Assembly: GCA_027563935.2 (NCBI GenBank)
Contig: CM050454.1
Location: 1,720,501-1,784,500 of the forward strand
From: Costus lasius
Taxonomy: Eukaryota > Streptophyta > Magnoliopsida > Zingiberales > Costaceae
Reading direction: 5' to 3'
DNA: 64,000 nucleotides
Shown: piece by piece, positions 46,261 to 62,566 of the stretch
How the letters are laid out: the number at the start of each line of letters is the position of its first letter
Numbering within the stretch: position 1 is the first letter of the stretch
The notes under the pieces: model-generated
The model's database searches: none
What the model was told of the DNA's origin: nothing
Seen by the model: only the letters and a program-made list of their open reading frames with translations
Position numbers and translations under genes: made by a program

Positions 46261-46446
46261 ACGGATTAGAAACAAAAGATTTTACTTTGATCCATCCGTT
46301 CAACTTTTCTTCATTTTAGATCCATCTGACCTAGTAAACAGTAGATTTTTCTAACGGATTAGAAACAAAAGATTTTACTTTGATCCATCCGTTCAACTTT
46401 TCTTCATTTTAGATCCATCTGACCTAGTAAACAATAGATTTTTCTA
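46261..46446. repeat. 93-bp tandem duplication at the right end of E4
   Basis: Copies 46261-46353 and 46354-46446 differ at one visible base (acaGtag versus acaAtag). Each contains the TIR-like CCTAGTAAACA of the E4 family. Confidence 0.92.
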
Positions 46447-46491
46447 ATCCTCATCTTTTTCTCCAAAAATTCTTCATAGTAATCCGACCCT

Positions 46492-47880
46492 TAATATGAT
46501 AACTAGGGTCAAAAAGTAAACTTATACTAGTAGTGGTAATAACATATTTTCATTTAAATTTTTATAAAATTTACAACTGACTCATAAATGCAATTTCTAA
46601 AAATATATCATAAATTTATGGTGTTTAGCCAATTATCTATATTTCAAGATCTATCATAGAATCTAATGAACTTAGAACATAAGTGATATACATATATATA
46701 TATAATCAAATATATAAGGTCATGCTCGTGCAATTTGACCACTTACTCGGTCACCGGCCTCAAAAGTTAGGGGGTTAAACACGAAATGAGCAGCTCAGAC
46801 TAGTCTGTAAAACATTACCGGAATGGTCCAAGAAAGGAGGGAGTTTTTTTCAGTGATCGAAGGCAATAAATAAAATTTTAAAGTGTTTGAGGGCCTACAT
46901 AAAAAGTTATAACCACTTAAAGCTCTTTTTTGCAAAAAAGGAGCCACTACCGTCCCACAAAGCCTCTTAGAATTAAAATCTATGAGGGTCAATTATATTT
47001 TTTTTAGTAATTTGGGTAGATCGATCGCCATGTTTGATTTCTTTACTGATTTATAATTTATAAGTTCATGATCATGAAAATGACAAGCATTTTTATTCAA
47101 TTCAATTAAATTATAATGGATTTGATCCATATGTTTATGATTTAGTCCGATTACCTCGTTTGGCTCCGCTCATGCACAAGCCAAGGCCAAAAAACATAAA
47201 AATTCAAAAGCTGCTAAAGTTTAAAATTGTAATTACTCACTAATTTATCTTAAATTCCGTGCCGAGGCGAGATGGGACCTTAGTAAGAACCTAAATTTCA
47301 AAGGGGCACTTTGTGCTCTACTTTAATAGGCCATATTTTTTAAATTTAAAATGAGTGTTAATGTACGAAGACACTACTTATAATTCAGTTTTTTCATATT
47401 TTTTTCATGATCATTATGATAGAAAAATTAGTACATACAATCTAGCAAGAGTAGTGCGAAAAGGTTCGATTTTGTGTTGGTGCCAAAGTAAGGTCGGTAT
47501 CAAGCTAGGCAAGAGCAGAGATAAAGAAGAACACAAAGACGAAAACAAAGATAAAAGACGAAAATAAAGGAGGAGAAGAAAATGAGGACGAAAACAAAGA
47601 TAAAGACTAAGATGGATGCGAGTGGAGGAAGAGGTTACACATCGATATTGCTAATGCTTTGTTTTAAATTAAAATAAAAGATAGTACCATATTGAATAAA
47701 TCCACATTGATTCACAATTTTACAAAAAAGAGGCGGAAAGGTTGGTCGTCAACAAAATTCGGCCAGCATATGTAATCTGGGCATGAATAAAACATTTCCA
47801 TTGTATTAATTGCAATTAGATCCTTTATGGGAAATAAATAAATAAACAGCCCAAAAGAAAAGGGCCACGAATGTAACCTT
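46492..47880. other. Intergenic upstream of the P450 gene
   Basis: AT-rich, with a short TATATATATA run near 46692-46703 and purine-rich stretches near 47505-47625 (gacgaaaacaaagataaag repeated with variation). No gene is recognised. Confidence 0.5.
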
Positions 47881-47894
47881 GCAAAAGTCGGCGT

Positions 47895-47972
47895 TTGACC
47901 GTTGAATTTTTGACGGTTGAATATTTTGACCGGACTACGTATGGACCATCCACACCTCGAACCACTATAAAA
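47895..47972 (+). promoter_or_regulatory. P450 core promoter: TATA box and three W-box cores
   Basis: TATAAAA at 47966-47972 lies about 100 bases before the start codon. Three TTGAC cores (47895-47899, 47910-47914, 47926-47930) stand within 36 bases, just upstream of it; two read TTGACC and one TTGACG. WRKY factors bind TTGAC(C/T), and such clusters mark stress- or pathogen-responsive promoters. Function here is inferred. Confidence 0.55.
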
Positions 47973-48073
47973 GGAAGTGCGCCAACCCCCTCGGTTCTTC
48001 ACGGCCAGCTACCCGCCACAACGTAATTGGAGACTTGGAGTAGCTCGCGCACAACTGGTAAAGCGTTTCAGAC

Positions 48074-49886
48074 ATGGAACTTGCTGATCCGTATCTGGTG
48101 ATAAACACGATCGTAGCCGCCATGGCCGGCCTCCTCTTGCTCTTGCTCTCCGGAGCCGTCTCAGTTCTCTGGCTCACGCCGGCGGGGAAGTGGCGCCGGC
48201 TGAGGAGGAACGGCCTCGTCGGACCAGCCCCACGCTTCCCCTTGGGGAACTTGATGCAGATGAGCAGGCCGCGAGGGGAAGCGCCGCGTTCTCCGGCGTC
48301 TTCGTCCGCCATCTCCCACGACATTCATTCCTCCGCCTTACCTTACTTCTCCCGGTGGAGAGAGGCCTATGGTACGTGCACAGGTAGTTTTGCTGCACTA
48401 GATTCACTCGAATCTAACGATAAGATTCTCTTGAATCCCAGGAAAGGTTTTCATCTACTGGATCGGTGCAGAGCCGTTCCTTTACGTCGCGGATCCTGAG
48501 TTTCTGAAGCTGGCCGCGACGGGGGCTATGGGCAAGAAATGGGGGAAGCCGGACGTGTTCAAGCACGACAGGAAGCCGATGTTCGGGAATGGACTGGTCA
48601 TGGTTGAAGGGAATGATTGGACCATTCACAGGAACATCATCGCGCCGGCTTTTTCCATGACCAATCTCAACGTACGACATGATTTGTAGTTGACTTTCAT
48701 GTGTGCTTGATCTGTATATTTACGGGCCGAATCCATGCAGGGAATGATCAGCGTAATGGAGGAAACGACATGCAAGATGATGGCCAAATGGGAGGTGCAG
48801 CTCCGGCTTGCGCCGGGCCGGCGAGGTGAAATCGACGTGGAGAAGGAAGTCAGCAGTAACGCCGCCGAGATCATAGCGAAGACCAGCTTCGGGATGGGCG
48901 AGGAGAGGGGAAAGAAGGTGTTCGAGAAGCTGCAACTCCTGCAGAAGGAGCTCTTCTTCACAAACCGCCTCGTTGGAGTCCCCTTCGGCAAGGTGCTCAA
49001 CGGCAAAAAGTCCTACGAGGCGTGGAGGCTCGGCAAGGAGATCGATCGCCTCCTGCACGACATCATAAGTTCGAGGAAAGACGGCGCCGCCAACAGCAGT
49101 ACTACTCATCAAGATCTCCTAGGGCTCCTGCTCTCTGGGAATCAAGAGAATGCCTTGCTCGAGAGGAAGCTCACCGCCAGGGAGCTTGTCGACGAGTGCA
49201 AGACCTTCTTCTTCGCAGGCCATGAGACCACTGGGCTGGCCCTCTCCTGGGCCCTGCTCCTCCTCGCTCAGTACCCGCAGTGGCAAACCGCTCTCAGGGA
49301 GGAGGTCATGGAAGTCACCGGCGGAGGGCCTCTCGACTCCGCCATGCTCTCCCAGCTGACCAAGGTTTGTATAAATATTTACATTAATCAATTCCTCCGC
49401 ATCCGGCGTTGAATCGACGAATCCATAATGCAGATGGGGTGGGTGTGGAACGAGGTGCTCCGGCTGTACTCGCCGGCTCCAAACGCGCAGAGACAAGCGA
49501 GGGAGGACATCCGCGTGACCCTTGGCGGCGGAGAGGAGGTGGTGATTCCGAAGGGGACGAACATGTGGGTGGACGTGGTCGGCATGCACCACGACGCGGC
49601 GCTGTGGGGGGAGGACGTGAACGAGTTCAAGCCGGAGAGGTTCATGAAGGAGATGCACGGCGGCTGCAAGCACCGGATGGGCTTCCTTCCGTTCGGGTTC
49701 GGCGGCCGGATCTGCGTGGGCAGAAACCTGTCGTCCATGGAGTTCAAGATCGTGCTCTGCCTCCTCCTACGCCGCTTCTCCTTCTCCATGTCTCCGGCCT
49801 ACACCCACTCACCCACTTACATGCTTTCCCTAAGGCCTTCCCTTGGGGTTCCCCTTGTCGTCCACCCCCTCCAAGGTTCAAATTAA
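48074..49886 (+). CDS. Cytochrome P450, CYP72 clan, CYP709-like
   Basis: Four exons (48074-48371, 48442-48671, 48741-49364, 49434-49886) join to 534 aa, a normal length. An N-terminal membrane anchor (about 10-35) places it on the ER with the P450 domain in the cytosol. Motifs present: I-helix AGHETT (335-340), K-helix E391-x-x-R394, PERF (451-454) and the heme loop FGFGGRICVG, with C478 as the heme ligand. ADPEFLK and GKKWGKPDVFKHDRKPMFGNGL resemble the CYP709 family more than the cytokinin hydroxylases CYP735A of the same clan. Characterised CYP709 enzymes include fatty-acid in-chain hydroxylases and proteins linked to ABA/salt responses; the substrate of this one is unknown. Reducing power would come from NADPH-P450 reductase. 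The gene is GC-rich, unlike its surroundings. It is isolated, not part of a visible P450 cluster. Confidence 0.95.
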
Positions 49887-50644
49887 TATATTATTTTTAT
49901 ATAATTAAATTAAATTACTGATATATATATATAGTACCCCTAATTTAATATACATATATATACATATACATAAAATAAATTTATTAGTTAATTTATAAAC
50001 TAAGCATAGATATGATTAATGTACTCATATTGTAGGACTATTAGATTTGATGTTATAGTTAATTAGCTTTGTATGCTTAATATATAATATTTTTTGGTAA
50101 ATTTTACTCTTTGTCACCTATGAGTTTGCGCTATGATTTAGGCTATCTTTGATATAGCTAAAATTTTTAATTTTACTTATTGAAAAAATATTGATTGAAA
50201 AGTAATTTATTGAAAAAAATTTAAAAAGTGATCTGAAAAAAATATATTATTATAGTTAGAAAGCAACCAAAAGCAGTTCTCCTCTTATCTTTTTCAAACT
50301 CATGCCACCGAACGCCTTAACTTTTTGAAAATCCAATGCGTTGATTAGTAAAAATAGATGACTAGCTTTGCTAAACATGACCTAGTGTCTAATTCAATCA
50401 ATTAAGACGACTTTCTAAAAAATTAAAATGTTTAATTGCTAGTGAAGAAGATTATATTTCTAATATATTATCCCATTATTGCTAGTAATCAATTTCTAAT
50501 TCTTGTAATTATACTTTTTACATGTAAAATTAATTTCATGTGTAGGCCGATCTGTGATCCCGGAATCGTGTTTGTCCCCACTTATCCGATCGATCCAATC
50601 TTGTTAATCCTACGTACATATAGTTGTGGATTTACTAATCAGGC
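49887..50644. other. 3' flank of the P450 gene
   Basis: AT-rich DNA with TATATATA runs near 49920-49970. No gene is seen. Confidence 0.5.
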
Positions 50645-51456
50645 GTTGACTTTGTCGCCGTCGTACAACTACTTGTCAACGGTGACGGGTACTGATCAAG
50701 CGTTTGTCGATTACTTTGAAGTCAATTGAAAGTGTTTAGTTGACTTTTAGTTGACTTTGTGCGTGCCAAATTTTCTAAAGTTTTGCGCGTTATTTGAGCA
50801 TTCCTTTTCTTGCTTATTGTGTATGGGACGAATTAAATCTAACGTGTCCGCAACAATTTTTTACTGCGTATAGGAACTCCTACAGTCGGTCATATTAAAA
50901 TCTTACGCACTTACTCGGTGAAAACGGTCAGACCAGGGTGTTTGACCCTCACAAAAGTCTTCGGCCAACGTAGTCAACGTGAAGCAAGATCTACGTGTTT
51001 GAACTGGACAATTTTGACAGTCAACTTCAAAGTAATTAAAAATCGCTCTCTCCGAATCCGCACGCTGTCAACAAGAGAGTGCCTGCCTACTAGAATTCCA
51101 ATCACTCGCGGTAGATATTTTACAAAAAGAAATTATCAACATGCACTTGGTCAACTGTGCCTCAGCGCCTGTTTCAGGGACCATTTTGAAAAAGTCAAAA
51201 GCTTGGTGCACAGGCGACTGTCAATTTTTAAGTTGCTCATAAAGATAATCGCCATCTCTTTCTGATCTTGTGCGCCGCGTATTAGTTGACATTTAGAGCG
51301 CCCATAGAGTCAACGCACATGGGTCTAAGTAGGTAATCAACTAAATTTTAATTAGCCGTCGGAGTAGCTTAGCCTCCATGTTTATTGTCCTTAAACGGAT
51401 AAAGGTCAACGATTGCATTGTGATAGTAAATATTTTAAAGACATTTTTTAGGTCAA
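50645..51456. repeat. Dense cluster of GTCAAC/GTTGAC hexamers (W-box cores)
   Basis: I count 17 TTGAC/GTCAA pentamers in about 810 bases. Eleven of them extend to GTCAAC or GTTGAC, starting at 50645, 50675, 50739, 50750, 50973, 51020, 51067, 51150, 51285, 51309 and 51405. Chance would give about 1.6 pentamers and 0.4 hexamers. Spacing is irregular and flanks are unrelated, so this is not a simple tandem repeat. It lies between the P450 and beta-amylase genes. It may be a WRKY-binding regulatory region or a decayed repeat. Confidence 0.55.
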
Positions 51457-51644
51457 TTATTACGAGTAAAATTCAATTTACACTAGTAAATATAAATTAT
51501 TATGAATTACTAAGTCAAACGTTTATATTATAACTATAAATTAATAAAGGCAAAAAAACTCTTAAACCATCTCACTCCATGAATGCCAAATCGTAATGTA
51601 ATAGTAAAATTGAAAAAAATTAGGTACCATCTAGTATTAACTAA

Positions 51645-52277
51645 GGCCTGTTTACTAAGAGCGATGTAAAAGCAAAAGATGAAAAAAACACAGAAAAAAA
51701 AAGGGATTAAAATTTGAGTCACGTGATTTTCATGTGAGTAGATGAGATGGAGATAAAGATTGGTGAGGCGAGGCGGTGGACACGAGCGAGGTTGGCGTCT
51801 GTGAGCTCTTGCAAGCTTGCGGACATTAGAGAGGTTAGTGAGGTCCGTGAGCTCTCGCTAGGTGACGCGATGTAAGAATGCTGGCAAGCTTTGTGTCCAT
51901 GAGCTCTCGCCAACTTGTAGATGCTAGCGAGGTCGGCAAGAGCTCGTGGATGCTTGCGAGGTCGGTGAGGGCTCACGGATGCTGGTGAGGTGAGGTGGGC
52001 GATGTCGACGAGAGCTGGGCGAGAGCTAGGTGAGGTCGGCGATGCAAGTTGGTGAGGTTTGCAAGGTGTGCTGGCAAGGTGAAGTTGGTGAGGTCTGCGG
52101 TATGAGGCGAGGCAAGCACATTATTTCCACCCGATTTGGCCATATTAGAAAATGATAAAAAATTACCCAATTTTTCTTTGTCTAATCAATATGTTTATTT
52201 TCGTCTATTCTAGTAAACGGCAAAAAATTATGTTTTTCATTCTTTTCATTCTGATTTCCATTTTAGTAAACAAGATG
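51645..52277. mobile_element. Non-autonomous TIR element E5 with clean TAA duplication
   Basis: The element is flanked by TAA (51642-51644 and 52278-52280). The left end GGCCTGTTTACTAAGAG and, inverted, the right end CATCTTGTTTACTAAAATGG share TTGTTTACTAA-type sequence. The subterminal block TCACGTGA-TTT-TCATGTGA lies at 51719-51737. The interior is made of degenerate units such as GCGAGGTTGGCGTCTGTGAG. There is no transposase. It is the best-preserved member of the family in this window and defines its ends. Confidence 0.7.
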
Positions 52278-52280
52278 TAA

Positions 52281-52905
52281 GTGAATAAGCAAGAGATAAG
52301 TGGACTCGAACTGCTAACTTTCACCTCAAGATAAACCATCACCTCTTAGGGTTCCTCGACTGATTCTAACATAGAGGTCAACAATGGACAATAACTCACC
52401 TCTACTGCCACTTAAGATCTATATGACTCTATTAATAATAGTAACACACTTTAACGCTCATTAGAAATAAACTATTATCGAATGAATACTTCGTAATAAA
52501 AACATCTATTCCTCTATTTTTTTTAAAGATGAAAAATTTTTAATAAAATTTTAGGAATCTATTTTTCTTGATTAAAATGACTAAATTAAATTTGAATTCA
52601 ACTTTTTTTATGAACAAAATGACCTTTTTTGACAAATCAAATGTGATCGATAGTCAAAATGAAACATAATTTTCTTTTAATATAAATAAGATTAATTTTC
52701 ATTTAAATTGTTAATAATTTATATGTTATCAAAATACAAACGAATGGCATTGAGTTCCAAAAATAGTAGTTAAATTAAGTGAACACTAATTAATATTATT
52801 CCAAATATGGCAAAAAGTGATGAACAGATCACATTTTTATATACATCGAGTTCCAACATCGGCGCTTGGCGAGGAAAAATAATTGTCCGGCTCCCGTCGA
52901 TCTCT
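52281..52905 (+). other. Promoter-side DNA of the beta-amylase gene
   Basis: AT-rich, 0.6 kb. A TTATATA stretch near 52835-52841 is a possible TATA box, about 65-70 bases before the ATG at 52906. No other gene is present. Confidence 0.4.
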
Positions 52906-58814
<5,909 letters not shown>

Positions 58815-61133
58815 GCTGGAAATCGTTTCAAGAGAGCTATGCACGGCTTGCCCATGATTCTTGACACAATTTTGGAGCTTCCCATCCGTAAAAGGAACTT
58901 CCAGCGAGGAAATTTCATACAAATTGAATAAGTGAACGAGCTTCAATAATATATGCAGGATCGGTATTTTTAATCAAATTTCAAAAATAGAAAGTATCCA
59001 CTGTAAAGGCTGTTATAAGCTGTTTACTTGATACAATTTTTTTGATTTATTATCAATAATATCTTATACCAGAAAGGTAGAAACTCACCCGTAAAGTTGA
59101 TATTAGCCATGCATGTTGGGCATAAAGAAAGAGTAACGAGTTTGTGCAATAGGCATTACTCTTGTTTTACTTTAATAAAGCAGGATAATTTTATGACATT
59201 TGATTTTTTACTTTCTCAAGCTATAATATTTCATTTAACATAACACCGTAATCAAAAGTAGATCCTGTTGTTACCAAATATAGAATGACTCAATTTGATT
59301 GTACTTATGTTTCTTACATTAAACTTTTATTAGGAATTTATTTCTTCTGATATTCTTCATCACTTTGCATAAAATATCTTTACAACAAAATAATTATTAT
59401 ACCTTGTTATAGTAAGATATATTAATTATGGTATAGCAAATAAGATTAACAATCTTGAATTACCAACTGACTATTTTTTATAACTAGGCAAGTAGAAAAA
59501 AAAAGTAGAAGAGCAATCATATCTCTTTTAGAGGAAACACTTGGTAAAATCAACTAAATTATCTGAAGCAAATTAACTAATAAATAGCACTAGTTAAAAA
59601 AAAATTTGATTGTAAATGCTTGATTAGTGAAATAACTTTTACTGACCAATCTTCTGAGTTTGAATATCTATTTTTGTTTTTATTTTATTTTTTGCAGGTA
59701 GAGAAGAGCTTACTGAACAAATTTCCCTTGTACATCAGACTATTCTTTTTTCCTTTTACCAAACTTGTAGTCAAATTTTGTTCCTCCTTTTTTTCTTTTA
59801 GCAGAAAATAAGAGAACTATATACTTCATCTCTACGATGAATTATGTGTTGTTTTCATTCTTTTGTAAGTAGGAGTTTTATGCCCCTATAGTTTTGATTA
59901 AATACTTTGCAACATATTTTTAGCTTTTACTGCATCTAGAGGAATGACTCTGAATATAAAAAAAAAACTTATGAGTAATTCCATAAAACACCTCATCTCA
60001 CGTCCTCATACTGATTGGATTTGATCACTTCTTAAATTGTCAACTTATGATTTAAAAATACCACTTATAAGTAAACAAAATGACAGTTTCTAAATCACAA
60101 GCAAGCAATTTAGATGATCAAATAATCCTCATAGGGCCCATTAATTTATAGGTTGAGGATAACTAACATTTCACTTTTTTAATACCCAAACATAATTCAG
60201 CAATACAACATGCAAGTGAAGTTTGCTAGCAAGTTATGGCTATATAAAATGACAATTTTTTACACCACAAGTCTGCAAATAAAAGTTGATCAAACGATGG
60301 ATAGACCAACTGTAATTGCCTCTAAAATTTTATGGCACTTATATGTGGCCGTGTATTGCAGATAAATGTAAGGATGCAACTTGCACAGAAGGATATTATG
60401 CCACCGCAATGCCCTTCACTACAGGTTATGAAATTTTTTTAGGCATCTTAGTTGCTTGCGTACAAACTCACTTCTTTTGGTTGCAAATGGTAGGCTGTTC
60501 ATGCATAGCTATTACAAGCGTTATGAAGATACATCAATTGGGTGTATTTCTACCATTTACATAGTCTGTAATCTTTGAGGTACAAAACCGTTACACAGTT
60601 GATTGAAGGAACATGGAAGTTCAGATAAGTAAATCAATCAAGAAAGTCGATGTTACCAAATGGTATGGAATTGTTTCTTATTCAACCTAGAGATTTGAAC
60701 TCTAAAGCAACTCCAGGTATGTTAACTTCAAGGGCTCAAGTCATCAACCTGCATATAATGTTGACAATGAGAAAAAAGGTTGGACGTGTCTTCTTCATCA
60801 GAAACAATCAATTAATCATATTTAGTGTATAGGCATTGGCGCTGATAAGTAGAGTATATAGCGACCAATTTATTGTCAGGTGCAACAATATTTATAAAGA
60901 GTACAGCATAATACTCGATATCATTGCTACACTCGGTCATCATATTAAAGGAATAAAAATTGTTCAAAGCTCCTACGACATACAGAAACATAAGATGGTC
61001 CTTTGTAACCAATGCATGAAATTCTATTTTGTTAAAATTCTTTGAAGGATACCAACGGTTAACCAAAAAACAAAAAAACTAAAATACAACATGGAAGCAG
61101 CGCCTTGAAGTGAATTGAGTTTGAAAGCTTCAC
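58815..61133. other. Intergenic between beta-amylase and HAD gene
   Basis: AT-rich DNA, including the 3' UTR of the amylase gene. Small open frames (for example 60316-60564) show no recognisable domain. The two genes converge here. Confidence 0.5.
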
Positions 61134-62531
61134 CTATTCAGTTTCTCCTGTTGATTTTTGACAGAGAATTCGAGAGCTGATTTCAGCAAACGACTTCACA
61201 TCTAATCCCCACAACCTGAAAGCAATCCAAACAGGCATGCTTCAGCAGATCTGAAGGAAGAGACTATCATGTTGATTGTGCAATATTCAAAGAACAACTA
61301 ATGTTACTAACAGGAACATTTTGCTAATGAGCAAAGAACAGGATATTGCACAAAGGTTGCAAATAAAAGTTAATGAAGCACATCAGCTAGTTAACTGTAA
61401 TATGAATCCTTCTTTGAAAAATGCAGTGATGGTATACTGCATGTAGAGGATCTCTACATGGCTTCCTCGATTTATTCAAAATGCACTTACCACTTACCAA
61501 CAATCAATACCAATGGCATTTGCACCATTTTTGTCTGCGTTTTCATCATCTCCAACATGTACTGCTCTGCTGGAGTCAACACCAATTTGATCTATAAAAT
61601 TTGAATAGGAAAAATATGAGGATACGAAAATGCCATCTAACTTCGTAGCGTATATGTCTCGTAAACAAGAATCATTTCCAATTAGTTGTCCAGGCAATCT
61701 AAAAGGTGCTGAGAACTTTAAATATTTACAAGCAGTTTTTTTTTTCAAAACTAATTGATGGTTAATTCACAAAAAATTAGTATAATTTATCTGAGAAGAT
61801 AGCACACTGTTGAACTATTAGAGAAAACACAAAAACAGATTCAGCCTTTCTATTCCTAAATAGAAGATACTGGTTGCCAGCTAAAACTCAACAAATGATA
61901 TTCTTTTTCAAACAATTGAAGCTAGTTTATACTTAGGGCTGCTCTGAATATCTCTGCAGATGGCTTTTCATATCCGACCTCAGAAGAGATGATGATGGCG
62001 TCAAACCTAGTACATAAATAAAAATAGTCAACACCAAATATATAAATATCCGTAAAGGCAATGCAGTATGCAAAACAGTGATTAGATTTAGACATTGTAG
62101 TGGAATTCTATACTTCAGGGTTCTACTACATTATCATACAATTACGGTAACAATTTATTCAAACAAAGCAAAACACATTGAGGATAAAGATGTATAATAG
62201 GTCCAACGGTTATCCAGACATGTTGAAACTTCAGAGCCAAATAATCAAGATATGTGGAACTCCTAATTCTGCTAATCATACACATTTTTTCCTTCACAAC
62301 TTGAGTGGATGGTATGCCAAGATCCTGGAAATATTTGTGCGATTGAAATGAGAATTACAATTATGGTTTTTGAGTTTTTCAGAATCATGGTTCGTAAGCA
62401 CGATCAAAGGTACATGTGTGGTATGAACTGGGAATCACATTTTTGATTAGTAAGAATCATGATTCTAAATTGCTGGATCACTATTTGGAATGAGTTTCCT
62501 TGAGTTTAAGTTTCTGCCTATGCAATGCAAC

Positions 62532-62566
<35 letters not shown>

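Larger units (their letters stand above)
38461..46491. mobile_element. Older TIR element E4, split by the copia retrotransposon
   Basis: The left end GGTCTTGTTTACTAGGAGG follows TTAA. The right end, read inverted, begins GGGTCGGATTACTATGAAG and is followed by TTAA. The copia element entered 19 bases from the left end. The remaining body (45724-46491) has the subterminal ATCACATGATTT block and degenerate units such as GAGGTCGGCGTCCGCGAG, as in the E1 and E5 elements of this family. No transposase is present. Confidence 0.5.

Noticed and set aside
48174..48407. Open frames antisense to the P450, tubulin and NOB1 exons
   Set aside because: They are shadows of GC-rich coding exons; the sense frames carry the conserved motifs and splice in phase.
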